Assembly: GCA_036320915.1 (NCBI GenBank)
Contig: JAXBDG010000014.1
Span: 682,001-746,000, forward strand
Origin: Linnemannia elongata
Lineage: Eukaryota; Mortierellomycota; Mortierellomycetes; Mortierellales; Mortierellaceae
Length of the DNA: 64,000 nucleotides
Reading direction: 5' to 3'
In this document: piece after piece, positions 22,772 through 34,343 of the stretch
How the letters are laid out: every line of letters begins with the position of its first letter
Numbering within the stretch: position 1 is the first letter of the stretch
Program-made: the position numbers and the translations under genes
Notes under the pieces: generated by a model
What the model was told of the DNA's origin: nothing
Databases searched by the model: none
The model's input: only the letters and a program-made list of their open reading frames with translations

Positions 22772-25360
22772 GGTGGAGGAGAATGAGGAATGGTGTTTGC
22801 AATGACTTTTTGGTAATGTAATGGTGGTGGGTGTTGATGTGGGTGAAGATTGAGGAAAACGAAAGGGAACAAAAGTGGTTGGGCAACAAACAAAAAAGCA
22901 GGACAACAGTGTCAACGCGGGGTGTATACTTTGGGCATGGCAAAAGTGAAATCAAAATCAAGGACGAACCCCCTTCACGTACGCCAACCAAGTCCACACG
23001 TACACGTATCATCCATACTCTCATGCATCAATCCTTGTCTACGAGGAGTGAAAAGGAAGGAGGAGATGCTTGAGATGGTTTTATTCGTGTCTGCATGTGC
23101 TCTCCTTGTATTTTCCTTTCTCATGGCCCTGTCATCTATGCCTAACCAGACTTGTGATAGTACCGTAAAGTCGCGTTTCGCAGCGGTTGAAATAAGGCGC
23201 CTGCATAGATCTAAGCTGGGTGTCCGCCACCAACTTTAAAGGTAATAGGCCACGGTACTTAAATCCTGATACGATCAATTGATCAAACCACAAACCAAAC
23301 ATGTCCAATCCAATAGCTTAACGCGATCAGAGTGATCGAGTGGTCCTGCGTGCAGTTGGCCTTGGCGAAGGAGGAAGAGGAAGGGAGGTCATGCAAGAAA
23401 GGACAGGGTGTCCCGTCTCTTCTGACAACCACAGTACAGCCATTAAATGTTAGTCAGGCATGGGTAATAGGGACAGAGGGTAAGAGAGAAAAAGAGAGTG
23501 AGGTTGAAGTGGATGGGTTGGAAAAAGGTTAAATAATACAGCCTGCACAAAGAGACAAAAAAAAAGGGAGAAGGAAAAAAGTAGGGCTTTTGTGTTTTCA
23601 TTCTTGCCAACAACCCTATTTATCTGGGAAAGCAAAGTGAGGGAAGGAAGAGAGAGGGAGAGTTGTCCAAGCAAGAAGGGTTTACTCTGCAACAATTTCA
23701 TGTCATGGTTGTGCTGCTGTTTAGGTAGCAGACACGGAGGAAGTGAGGGAGGAGTATTTTGAACACAGTGCGGGACAAGAAAAGAGGACTAATGCAGGTC
23801 CAGTTAGGAAGAATCATGCCTCACCCTCTTAAAAAAATAGGGGTTGACCATACCGCGTTTCTTGTCCGTCCTGTCTGTGTGTGAGTGTTTTTGTTTGTGT
23901 GTGTTTGTTTTTATGTGTGTATATCACGCGTTTGTCCCGTTCGTCAGTCAGTCATTGTTTTTTTTGTCTATGTCAGCTGGTCTGTGCCCCTTTTTTAAAG
24001 TCTTTTTTTCATAGTCAGCTTTCTTGTCCTTTGTCCGATCAGATGAAGGAAGGTACAAACGAACAAACACAAACGACTGAGTAGCCTTATCCCACTCCCT
24101 TGAAGGCTACCTGCTTTGGAGAAACTAACAGGACAAAAAAAAACAACAATGGCGTCGGTGTCATGGACCATCTGATGATGGGAGAAGGAGGGATAGGTTT
24201 CCTCTTTTCACTTCGGACTCTGAAGTAACCCTGTTGCCAAGAGTACTCCAACAACATACACATAGTTGGTGAACATGAACCTGACATGGCGTGTTCATGA
24301 CGACTGATGGGGGGAGGAGGAAGAGTGGGGTCTTTAAAGATGGAGGAACCTATTATTATCTATTTCAGCCACGCGGAAATAGGGGGTAGTGTGTATGTAA
24401 GTGTGGTCGAGGCAAGGTAATGATCACAAGCTGGGATCAGGCCTGACTTGTTGTGATGAACTGAATCCCTTCGCCCTTTTGTTGTCCTCTCCTGTGCTTT
24501 AGAACCGACTGTGCTTGGACTGACTGGCGCGGGCGGACCAACAAACGGCCAACAGAGGACAACATGCCTTCGTGCAATCGACAGCATGGACGATGATGAT
24601 GATGTTGATGTTGTTTGTTTGGTTGTTTCCGTCCCTTTTGTATTTTAAAAATGTCCCTACCCTGAGCTGTATCCCCCTCTTCTCTCCTTTCCTTTCTTCT
24701 TCTTCTTCTTCTTCTTCTTCTTCCTCCCATTCCCTCATCCTCCTTTTCTCCACGACCCCCCTCCTCCTTCTCCTCCTCCCTGACTTTGCCTCTGTTGTGG
24801 ATTGTAATGAACATCAAGTGTTAGTTAACCCCCCATTCTTACTTAACGAACCCCTTCTTTTTTTTTCTCATACGATTCTTCTCTATTTTCGTTCATCGTT
24901 TGCGCCACTTTTTCTTTCGTACCCTGCCTCTCTTTTCTCCCTTTCTCTCTTTCTTCTTTCCTTTCCTAACTTTTTCTCCTCTGTTTTATATTTCTTCTCG
25001 GGGCACTTTCTTTTCTCTTGTTCACCGACTATCTACCTCCTCCTCCTCCTCCAACCTCCTCCTTGGATAGTCAACCTACATCCCTCCACATCAAGCACGG
25101 CTCTGTTGTCCATCCTTACTCCTCCCAACATTGCCACCTCTTTTCTTAACGACTTGAAAAAACACCCCTTCATCTCCTCCTTTAACGCCATCAAGTCGTC
25201 TCCAACTCTTCTGTAACGTTTTTTTTTCTATCACAACAATCTACTTCTGTCCTTCTCAATCCCTTGTTCTCATTTTATCTATCCTCTACCTCTTATTACG
25301 ACCTTCCTTTCCCTAAGCCAACAATCTTCCTTTAACAACAACACCAACAAAAAAGCAAGA
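22772..25360. other. Long intergenic region upstream of the four-span protein gene
   Basis: About 2.6 kb without a supported gene. The first part is the promoter of the F-box gene. A (CTT)n microsatellite lies near 24697-24725, and from about 24640 to 25360 the plus strand is strongly CT-rich, typical of the leader and promoter of a highly expressed fungal gene. The long open frame at 24572-25216 is made of this low-complexity sequence and is not convincing. Confidence 0.45.
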
Positions 25361-26118
25361 ATGTGGTGCAACAACTGCTGTCTTTGCTTCCCAGTCCGTG
25401 GCGGTGCGATGTGGCTCGCCGGTCTTGTAATTGTGATCAACGGGATTGGAGGTATCTTGCTCTTCCTCTGGGGCCCTTACTTTTTCTCCTCGACCATGGC
25501 GTTAATCTTTGGCGGCTTCTCAGCCCTCCAGGCGGCCACTGCCGGAATTGCCTTCCTAGGCCTCTGCAACGTAAGAACTCTCTCTCTCTCTCTCTCTCAC
25601 ACTCTGTCTCGACACATTTTGTCCCTGATTCAAGAGTGCTCATACCTATTGTCCTTCATTTACTTTATTGTCCTGTGCTTTCTACCCAAGGTTTCAATGT
25701 ATGTTCCTGTAACACATATTTTTATCTAACCCTCTGCTCTTTCTTCCAACGGCGATGATAGTGGTCGTACATGATGACAAGGATGTTTGTGTTTGTCGAA
25801 TGGCTGGTCGCGTTCCTCGGCATTGCTCGCATCGGAATGATGGCTTACCAACTCCAGGCAAACAAGGACTGGATCTCGTCCGAGTGCTGGGGAGCAGTCA
25901 ACGACAAGGGATATACACCCATGGGCACCGCAGCAGCCTTTTACTGCAATACACCTATCCCCACGTTCATCAAGCTGTTTATTGTTGGACTGGTGATCGA
26001 CTTTGTGCTCAACTTGTACATGTACTTTGTCGTCTGGCGGTTCTATGTTCGCATGCGTCTCTATCCCTTCCAGAAGGGCGTTGCTCTTACCTACGAGCAG
26101 GGACTCTATGAGATCTAA
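25361..26118 (+). CDS. Small four-span membrane protein, function unknown
   Basis: Two exons, 25361-25570 and 25762-26118, phase 0, 188 residues. The N-terminus is cysteine-rich (MWCNNCCLCFP), a likely acylation or metal-binding patch. Four hydrophobic segments follow at about residues 16-36, 42-68, 78-100 and 140-165. A loop with two cysteines (SSECW...FYCNT) lies between the third and fourth segments, and the end has a YxxL-like tail (LTYEQGLYEI). The layout is tetraspan/MARVEL-like, but I do not recognise a named family. The intron carries a (CT)n run near 25577. An AT-rich 3' region with several AATAAA-like stretches lies near 26265-26280. The CT-rich promoter suggests good expression. 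Confidence 0.8.
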
Positions 26119-26881
26119 GCTTAGCTTGGTTCCTTTTTCTCTATTCTCCTCGAGGGTGTTGTCATATATAGGCGTGTCTTTACTTCTGTATATCTGAGTG
26201 AGGACATGGTTATTTTTCGTAATAATATTTTTTCTTCTCTTTCTCTTTCGGTATGGATATATATATATAAAATAAAAAAGTAACAATTGTTGTAAATGAA
26301 TACCCTTGGATGAGCATGTTATCATTGTTTGGTGGCAACGTGTTCGTTAGAGGAAGGAGAGAAAGAGAGAGAGAGAGAGCGCGACCCCAGGTAGAGAAGT
26401 CACTTTTGAGGGACTGGATTGGCCCACGTTCACCAGCCAGTGAAGAAGTAGTGATGGTGATCCAGGCTCAGCTTTCCAATCTACTTCACAGCCAAAGGGG
26501 AGGGCTTGGTCAATGCATAGCATACATAAATCGCATATGTTCTACTGAACTGTACGTAGGTGCCTACATAACCCCATCATGGAAGAACCAGTCGGAAGGA
26601 AGTAACCAACCAATGGGTCTCCCTTCCTCTTCTTACCTTCTTCCATCTCCCTGCCTGGGAATGCCTGCTCTTTTGCGTACTCCTTAAACATCAAATTGTG
26701 CACGCACGCACACTCCCCTCCTTTTTCCCTTTCCTTCCTCTCCTTCCCCCCCCCCTCCCTCTCTCTCACTTCCCTTTTCTCACAGCGCCTTGTTTTATCA
26801 CTTTTCCTTTCTCATTACTCTCTCCCATCGCCACTTCTCTTTCATTCAACCTCCTCATCCTCAACACCCAAACTCATTCCC
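26119..26881. promoter_or_regulatory. Spacer between the four-span gene and the ArfGAP gene
   Basis: It contains the 3' end of the upstream gene, a (GA)n stretch near 26358-26380, and from 26700 to 26880 a CT-rich promoter/leader for the ArfGAP gene. No other gene was seen. Confidence 0.4.
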
Positions 26882-29579
26882 ATGGCTGAACCCACCAAGC
26901 AGGAGATCCAGGACGTCTTCAAGAAACTGTCTCTTCACCGTGCAAATAAGGTCTGCACTCCACCCTTTCTTCACCTCAATAGTCACACACACACACTCCC
27001 ACACACTTCTCTCTATGAGAGCCTTCTTTGACCTGTTCCCACACACACCCGCACAACACTTTCTACCCTGTCGGCTTTGTAATAAGCACCTATGTGGTTT
27101 AAAAATCAAACGACTTGATTTGCGCCTAGGGTCGAGCGCTTTCCTGAATGGAACTAATGAAAACAGTGTCCATGGTTTCATTCAGCTATTGATTCACCGC
27201 ATGGGGGGGGACTTGATTCACCTTGAGAAAGAGAGAGACACCCGATAAACTGACACTTATTTAACGCCCTCTGAATTGTGATATATTAGAACTGCTTTGA
27301 CTGCCACGCAAGTATCGACAACAACTGCTGGACAAGTATTCCCTTTGGCATCTTTCTCTGCACAGACTGTGGCGCGCTCCATCGTAGCTTTGGAACCCAT
27401 GTCAGTTTTGTCCGGTAAGCCTCCTTTCCATTGCTCCTTTCTTGCTCTCCCTAGATCGTTATGATTCTCCCTTTGTTTCAGTTCATCGAGGAGGCCCAGG
27501 ATATTCACCCCGAAGTGAGAAAAAAAGTGTAAGAGCGAGAGTAAGAGTAAAAAGGCCTGCTACGGCAGTCCCTTCTTCCTTTGTTTTCATAACCCTTTTT
27601 CCTTTCACTGCTCCATAAATACATTGTTGACCAAAGGGGATGAAAAAGAGGTGGCGATGAGAGGTCTGTCGGCGATGCATCTTAAGCGATTCTAGCCCTG
27701 TTTTTGTTTTCTGCTCACCTGGTAAAAGAAGCCCTCTTTAGACAGAAAGCAAACAACAAACAATGCATATTAGTGCGCGGACCTCTCCTGTGACCAGAAC
27801 CTCACATCCTGGGTTTGGGGCTGGAGTGAGAGAAAATGAAAGACAGTTGACTAACCCTATCAATCATAACATAACCTATCGTAGATCGACAGTGCTGGAT
27901 AAATGGACCTGGGATCAGCTGCGAGCAATGACGCTCGGAGGCAATGCTGCTGCTAAGGAATACTTTAACAAATACCCCGGTTCAGATTCTAAGGATGCAA
28001 AGACAAAGTACTCAAGCAAGATCGGAATCGCCTACAAGGAGAAATTGGCCCAGAAAGTCAAGGATGACCTGATTGCGTACGTTTTGCCCCTTCCCTCAAC
28101 TCGTTATTTTGAATGATATATGCACGGATCAATGGATCCAACCTCTGATTCAGGGTGCATTCATAGGCATAGGAGCTGACATTATTCTCGTTCGTTTTCT
28201 CCCTTGCAGACGCCCTGGTAAACAAGGTCTGGAGAACGAGGAGACCAGCAAGTCCTCGGTATCAACACCAGTGTCTGCGAACTCGGCAGAGGACGACTTT
28301 TTCAATAACTGGAACCAGCCCAAAAAGCCTACATCCTCAAGCCTGACATCGCCACAGTCTGGCGGACCACCCGTGGTTGGACTTGGATCTGCAGCCAACA
28401 CCACTCGCACAAGCACATCGACCTTAACCGCCAATCGACCCGCCAAATCAACCCTCACTTCTGCCAGAAAGACAGGGATGGCAACAAAGCCCATGAAGTT
28501 GGGTGCCAAAAAGGCAGGAACCATCAGTTTTGAGGAAGCAGAAGCACGCGCCAAGGCTGAGGCAGAGAGGATTGAGAAGTTGGGATTTGAAGCTGCTGAG
28601 GAGGAGAGACTTCTGAAGTTGGCGGCAGAGAAGGCCAAGGCTGAGGCTGTGGCACAAGGAGGAGCTCAAGCAAACAGTGGTATGAACGCATCGGCTGCCC
28701 GGACCAACTATTACCAGGCCAACACTGCAGACAAGACGCGTGTCTCTTCTGAGGATCTGGAGCGATTAGGTATGGGTATGGGTCGCATGGGTTTTGGAGC
28801 AGCGCCCGCAGCAAAGCCAGCAACAGCCCGGTCAGGATTTGGTGGCATGGGCAGCGGCTACTCTCCTCAATTAGAAGGTACACAGGCAGTTTATTTTTAT
28901 GATCATGTTGCTGCATGGTTGTTATATGATCGTTTCCGATTGGATCATGCATGATAACCCATTGGCTTTGCCTTTGTGCGTTCACAACACATTTTAATAG
29001 AGAACACGACGGCGGCGCGGGAAAAGTTTGGCAACCAAAAGGGAATATCGTCGGACCAGTACTTTGGACGGAACAACTACGATGCTGATGCGCAGGCCGA
29101 GGCCAGCAACCGACTGCAGTCCTTCTCAGGAGCCACTAGTATCAGCAGCAACCAATACTTTGGCCGGCCCGAAGATTCACCTTCTCTCGCCAGTGATGGT
29201 ACTTGTCTTTGTTGTTTGTCTTCGCTTGTTTGTTTTTGGGCTTGGTAGTAAGATAAGAAAACGTTGTTCCAACTCTAATACTGATTTTTAACCACCACCA
29301 CATGCTTTCATTCTTGATAGTGTCATTGGCGTCGTTGAGCAACATTTCTGGATCAGAGCTGGCCAAAAAGTTGGGACAGGCTGATCTGGCTACTCTTAAG
29401 AACGCCGTACAAACTGGAGCCGGAAAGGTATATAGCAACTGGCGATCTTGAGATGGTGACGGCGATTCACGTTTTTTTGTATGTTTCCTTGCAACTCATA
29501 CCCGTCCTCCTCTTTGTGATCACTGTCATAGTTGACGGATATTCTGCAGGACATGCAAGCCCGGTACAACTACTACTAA
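26882..29579 (+). CDS. ArfGAP2/3-type (Glo3-like) ARF GTPase-activating protein
   Basis: Seven exons: 26882-26950, 27290-27414, 27885-28076, 28210-28877, 29001-29198, 29321-29427 and 29550-29579; phases agree and give 462 residues. The N-terminal ArfGAP zinc finger is CFDC ... CTDC with the catalytic arginine in [16 protein letters not shown], followed by [15 protein letters not shown]. The middle is an A/E/K-rich helical region. The C-terminal half has two copies of the ISSxxxFG motif ([10 protein letters not shown] and [10 protein letters not shown]), the hallmark of ArfGAP2/3 and yeast Glo3. This family stimulates Arf1 GTP hydrolysis on COPI coats in Golgi-to-ER transport. The last exon codes only nine residues ending in tyrosines. 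Some exon borders are inferred from single candidate junctions. Confidence 0.9.
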
Positions 29580-29823
29580 TATCAAGGCGCAGGATGCACG
29601 GTAATATCCACACACGCCAACAACGACAATCAACCACAACCATCATCGGCTAGCAAGACCTAGCAAGCAAAGCGGATTTCGCTTCATTGTTATTTTTTTT
29701 TCCCTTCCGTCTTTCAGAATAAAGCGCACTGTTTTTCCTTTATCCCAGAAGCCAACTGTCTCATTATCATATCACACTTCATATTTCAAATGTTTTTTTT
29801 TTGTTGCTTTTTTGCGTGTGGCC

Positions 29824-32382
29824 TCATTCCCGTGCTTTTATTAACTCTCTCGCATGCGCAAGTTCAGCCTCTAACCGAACTATCCGCAAAGCCTGGGCCT
29901 CCTTAGCTACCTGCCATTGCTTCTGCTCTGCTTCAAGCACAGCGACACGGATCTGAAGAGCCTTGTTGGCAGACTCGAGTTCAGTGGCTCGAAGACGTTC
30001 CTGTTCGAGGATCATGACCTTCTTTGCGCGGGATCGGCGTGCGGCCAAGGTGTTCTTGAATCGTTTTTTAGTCAGTTCTTCCTCAATGTCATCTGTAGCC
30101 GTTTGGGGTGTTCCTGTTGTTTTGGGTGTGGATGTGCCGCCGCCGTTGAGAATGGAAGACGAGGAAGAGGTAGGAGGTGGGGTCTCTTGTTCGGGAGTCG
30201 GGGTTGCCGTTGTTGTGGTTGTAGACGTGCGACGACGCTCGGTTGTTGTTGTTTTGACTTGGGTGACAGAGGAGAGGGTTGGTGGTGGAAGGGTCGAAGA
30301 GGTCGATTTTGGTGAGGGTGTTGTAAATGGAGGAGGGCCTGGGTAAGGAGCAGGCGTGGTCTTGGTCAAGGACGGCGAAGACGACGAGACACGCTTTAAG
30401 GCCGGCGTGGCGGTGGTAGTAGCAACAGTGGTAGGTGGTGGTAACTTGGCTCCGCTGGTTGAAGTGATGGTATACGACACACTCGTCGAATGTTCCGTCA
30501 TGGAATAAGAATGTGTCGTCCCGTTTTTAACTGTACCACTGCTGCTAGGAGGTCCAGTCCTGCCTCCTGCTCCTGCCGGACTGCTACTGGTTGTAATACC
30601 AAGCCCGTCACCATTAACAGAGTGATGGTGATGATGATGACTTGATGGTTGAGAGGCGGTCCTAGGGCGACTGCCTTCGTGAGGCGACAGAGGCGACGGC
30701 GCGGGTCGTGCAGCACCCTCAGAGGGGTTCCAGGCAGAATGGTGTCGTTTCCGAGGAGGCATCGCGTCGTCAAAGGAAGGTGATCGACGTCTCTCGTAAT
30801 GAGCCGGTGGCGAGGACGGTCTCGATGTCGATGGGTATCGCGTTTGTTGAGCACCAAATCCATCTGTGGGTGATGATGACGATGATGACAGCCGATGTTG
30901 TTGTTGCGCGGCGTTAGGACTCCGGGCATAGGTCCAGTGGTGGTCAGCATGATCACGGTGGTCTCGGGGGTCCCGGTAGTCTCGATGATGGCGGTAGTGG
31001 TCGTCCCGAGGAGACGAGGGGTGGTGGTGGGATTGGTCCCAGTGTTCCCGATGATCCCGGTAATCCTCGTGATAGCGAGAGTTCTGGTGTTGTTGCTGGT
31101 GTTGTTGATGATGATGGTGACCAAAGTATTCGGGAGAGGATCGCACGCTACTACTACCACGCCCTGGCGCCAAATGATGTGGCTGCTGCTGGTGCTGATG
31201 TTGGTGATGAGGAGAGTAATGCTCCATAGGGGTGGTCGGTCGCTCTGACCCTCGCCTCTCGTGTTGTGGTAATGGCGACAACAACGGCGGCTGCGGTGAC
31301 GGTAGGGATAAGGGCAGTGACGTGGACGACGGGTGCTGCTGTTGATGCTCTCGGTCTTGCTCTTGGTCTCGCTGCTGCTGCAACATGTTGTCCTCGTGCT
31401 CTGCTCTCTGTTGGTCAGCCAGGGCAATCAAGATGCTTGCCGCTAATGACCGCTCTTTCTGAGACAAGTCTGCTGAATATGGAGGGAGCTGTACGCCACT
31501 ATCGCCATTATTGTTATTCCCGGATGTTGTTGCTGTTGGTGGTGTTCTAGAGGATGGTGGCGCCTGAGCCGCCGATGATGGCGGTGGTGGAAGGATTGGC
31601 GACGATGGAGAAGCCATAGTAGAAGAGGACGATGCCGGTGCAATCGAGGATTGTCTCGAAAGTCGAGGTGTTATTAAAGAATCAGAACCACTGGGTATTG
31701 TGCGATATGAAGAATGCGGCTCAATTGACGACGGCGGGGATGACAACGAGGATGTAACGGCCCAGTCTGACGAATCCTGATCGGAAAAATGGCCTGTTGT
31801 AGTGTTTATAGATCCTCCTGCTACTGGTGCTGGGTAGCGTCGGTGGTGAGTATAAAAGTAACTGGGATCGTCACGTTGGTAATAGGTGTCTTGAGCCTGT
31901 GAATGAATAGATGACGAGGAAGAGGACAACGTGTAAAGGCTGGGTCTTCTTGGGGGCTCGGAAAAAGAGGAGGAGGAGAGTTGTTGTTTGCTTGACTCGA
32001 AGGAGAGGCGATGGTGGCGGTCCTGCTGGTCTTCTTCTTGTTTGACTTGAGAAAGAAGACGATAATGATGTGACGAGGACGACAACACTGGTGGTGGTGG
32101 CGACCGAGAGGGCGATGGGATATCAAAATTGGTAGTTGCTGCAGCGCTCGTTGTAGTTGTTGTTGTCCTGAGCGTCGAAGGAGAAGTGTATGAATTGGGT
32201 GCTGTCGTTGTTGTTACGTTAGTGGCAGGAGAAGGTGAGTAACTTATAGCTTCGGATGAATAGCGCGTTGCTGTTGCTGCTGCTGTTGTTGTTGGTATTG
32301 TTGTTGTTGTTGTTGTTGCGCTGGCGGAAGTTTTAGAGGATGGTGTCGGAGATGGTGAAGGTGACGCCCTGGGGTGACTCAT
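29824..32382 (-). CDS. bZIP transcription factor with long disordered N-terminus
   Basis: Single exon, 852 residues. The last 90 residues hold a bZIP: basic region KRFKNTLAARRSRAKK (NxxAAxxSR core as in Gcn4/AP-1 types) followed by a leucine zipper with heptad positions in LEQERLRATELESANKALQ and further leucines to the C-terminus. About 750 residues upstream are Ser/Pro/Thr/His/Gln-rich with homopolymeric runs, as in activation domains. A more ordered patch (LSQKERSLAASILIALADQQ) lies near residue 310. The basic region is most like the Gcn4/CpcA group, but without clear activation motifs I do not assign orthology. The nuclear role in transcription is inferred from the bZIP. The start codon lies within an AP-1/Gcn4-like site (TGAGTCA). 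Confidence 0.88.
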   Translation of the reverse strand: MSHPRASPSPSPTPSSKTSASATTTTTTIPTTTAAATATRYSSEAISYSPSPATNVTTTTAPNSYTSPSTLRTTTTTTSAAATTNFDIPSPSRSPPPPVLSSSSHHYRLLSQVKQEEDQQDRHHRLSFESSKQQLSSSSFSEPPRRPSLYTLSSSSSSIHSQAQDTYYQRDDPSYFYTHHRRYPAPVAGGSINTTTGHFSDQDSSDWAVTSSLSSPPSSIEPHSSYRTIPSGSDSLITPRLSRQSSIAPASSSSTMASPSSPILPPPPSSAAQAPPSSRTPPTATTSGNNNNGDSGVQLPPYSADLSQKERSLAASILIALADQQRAEHEDNMLQQQRDQEQDREHQQQHPSSTSLPLSLPSPQPPLLSPLPQHERRGSERPTTPMEHYSPHHQHQHQQQPHHLAPGRGSSSVRSSPEYFGHHHHQQHQQQHQNSRYHEDYRDHREHWDQSHHHPSSPRDDHYRHHRDYRDPRDHRDHADHHWTYARSPNAAQQQHRLSSSSSSPTDGFGAQQTRYPSTSRPSSPPAHYERRRSPSFDDAMPPRKRHHSAWNPSEGAARPAPSPLSPHEGSRPRTASQPSSHHHHHHSVNGDGLGITTSSSPAGAGGRTGPPSSSGTVKNGTTHSYSMTEHSTSVSYTITSTSGAKLPPPTTVATTTATPALKRVSSSSPSLTKTTPAPYPGPPPFTTPSPKSTSSTLPPPTLSSVTQVKTTTTERRRTSTTTTTATPTPEQETPPPTSSSSSILNGGGTSTPKTTGTPQTATDDIEEELTKKRFKNTLAARRSRAKKVMILEQERLRATELESANKALQIRVAVLEAEQKQWQVAKEAQALRIVRLEAELAHARELIKARE

Positions 32383-32857
32383 GACCCTCTCTCTGTTGAG
32401 TGGTGCCTGGGTTGTCTTGTGTTCCAGGGGAGGAGGAGGTCAAGAAAAGGATGGGGGAACTCCTGAACGTCGTGTTGCAGTTGAAGTGTTGGTGTCCTTA
32501 TGAGGCGTGATGATGGCCAGAGGGCATCAGGTTTAGTTCCTGCAAGAGTAGGAAAGGGGGGAAGGGAAGGAGGGGGTGTCTGGTCGGATCGGGGATCCCG
32601 GAATGGCAGTTTGGAGAGAAAGAGAACAGGAAAAGGAAAAGGAAAAAAAAAAAAAAAAGAGTTGCCACACACAATCACACAGGCGTAGATAACGGGAAAA
32701 TATGATATGATGTGATGTAACCGATTAAGGGTTTCATTTTCATTCAATTTGCACGTTCCTGCTCAGCAATGGCAAAAAGGCGAAAAGACTTGTTGCCCCT
32801 TCTTCACTCCTCACGTTCCTCACCAGTCAACACACACACACACGCACACAAAGGGCC
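32383..32857. promoter_or_regulatory. Divergent promoter between the bZIP gene and the solute-binding-protein gene
   Basis: 475 bases between divergent starts. It contains an A-rich run at about 32643-32659 and (CA)n near 32830-32850. An open frame of 122 codons on the minus strand (32379-32747) ends in an ATGA overlap with the bZIP start. It could be an upstream ORF or could be interrupted by a leader intron. Confidence 0.45.
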
Positions 32858-34343
32858 ATGGCGCAACCAACTCATCAGGAACAGGAGCAAGTGGAACAAT
32901 GCACACTCAGGATTGCTGTCGTCGGTATGGTTCAAAGCCTAAACAGTTGCGAAAAGAAATGTCAATGCGAAGACACGTTACTCCATCAACAGTGGTCGTG
33001 CCTCTAACGCTACTGCGCTCCTCGTCACGAAAACACATACTCTAGGGGGCCCTCAGTATGACAGATTGTACGACAGGCTGGCGATCTTTGAGGCAGAGAC
33101 TGGGATTCTTGTCGAGGTTGTCTACAAGGGCTCGCATCCCGAATTGAATGACTACATCGCCACCACCTTCCCTCCTGCTGACAACAACAACGGCAACAGC
33201 AGTACTTACAAGACACCAGAGCTGGATCTGATATCGACACATGTCAAATACGCGCCCTCGCAGGCCCACTACCTCCAGGAACTCGATTTTTCATCCGTCT
33301 CCCAGGAAGATCAAGACGCGTTCTTGGACTCGGCATTGGAGGCATGCAAGATTCAGGGGAAACTGATGCAGTTGCCACGGATGGTCGATAGTAGGGTCTT
33401 GTTTTACAGAGCTGATGTCCTGGAGCAACTTGGACTGGACCCGGCCCAGACTTGGCAGGACCTTGCAAAGTGTGCCAGCACCATTGGTCAGGCATTCTTG
33501 CCTGTGGGTACCAGTGGTCAACATTCGTCGGAGGAAAAGGATTTAGAAGTGGCGGAGGTAGAGACGATGCAGGGGTACGTGTTTCCGGGAAAACTGTCAG
33601 GACTGTTTGGGACGTTTTACGAGCTCGCCATGATGGAGATGCGTCACCCTGAGGCTCTCTTTGACAAGGACGATCGACCCGTGTTTGAAGAATCGACTGT
33701 GGTGCCTGTGCTCCGTTATATGCGTCACTTGGTAGAAACGGGGGCCGTACCTTCTGACATTGACCACTACTATTTTGATCAAGTCTCGAGTATGTTTGCA
33801 GAAGGAAAAGTGGCGATGGTGGCAGATTGGCCTTCGTTCTACAAAGACATGAAACAACGACTGAAGAAAGTTCCGGGAGCCAAGGTCAAGGTGATGCGGT
33901 ATCCCGTGGGAGCGAATGGATCACGATCGGCATATTCTGGAATGCATTCGTTTGCGATCCCTAAGAGCTGTCGGTATCCTCAAGAAGCACTTCGACTGCT
34001 CAAGTTTCTGGTGGACGATGAGCAACAGTGGCTGGAAGCGACAGAGTCTGGCAGCTTTCCGACCAAGAAGGCGGTGCTCCAGAGGCTGGTTGACAAGACC
34101 GAGGAAGTGGCGGCGGCGACAGAGAAGAAAGTTACCAACGATGACGAGGCGCAATTGGACAGCGATCGGTTGGGTTGTTTACGAGCCACTGTCGAAGAGG
34201 ACATGGCCATGTTCCCTCACCTGTTGACATACCCGGAGCTGGAGGATGCATTGTACCCGATGATCCAGGATGCAATGATGGGTCGCCTATCGCCTGAGGA
34301 AGCAGCTCGTCAAATGAAAACGAGAGCTCTGCAGCCCTTTTGA
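32858..34343 (+). CDS. Bacterial-type extracellular solute-binding-protein (family 1) fold protein
   Basis: Two exons, 32858-32924 and 33046-34343, joined in phase 1 (IAVVGGPQYDRL across the junction), 454 residues. The fold reads like type II periplasmic binding proteins of ABC sugar uptake: a first strand LRIAVVGG, F-x-x-E-T-G-I-x-V-E-V, a hinge region AMVADWPSFYKDM, then YSGMHSFAIPKSCRYPQEALRLLKFL, and a C-terminal helix ELEDALYPMIQDAMMGRLSPEEAARQM. There is no signal peptide, so the protein is probably cytosolic and not part of a bacterial-type importer. The intron and the flanking fungal genes argue against contamination. Ligand and role are unknown; bacterial origin by transfer is inference. 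Confidence 0.8.

Noticed and set aside
24572..25216. 214-codon plus-strand frame before the four-span gene
   Set aside because: Composed of CT-rich leader sequence (Ser/Leu/Phe/Pro runs) with no domain or splice link to the downstream gene.
26951..27289. Small antisense ORF within ArfGAP intron 1
   Set aside because: Lies in an intron, no domain, and partly covers exon 1; no independent support.
30498..31427. 309-codon minus-strand frame inside the bZIP gene
   Set aside because: Alternative frame of the repetitive Ser/His/Gln region; Thr/Ile/His composition follows from the triplet repeats.
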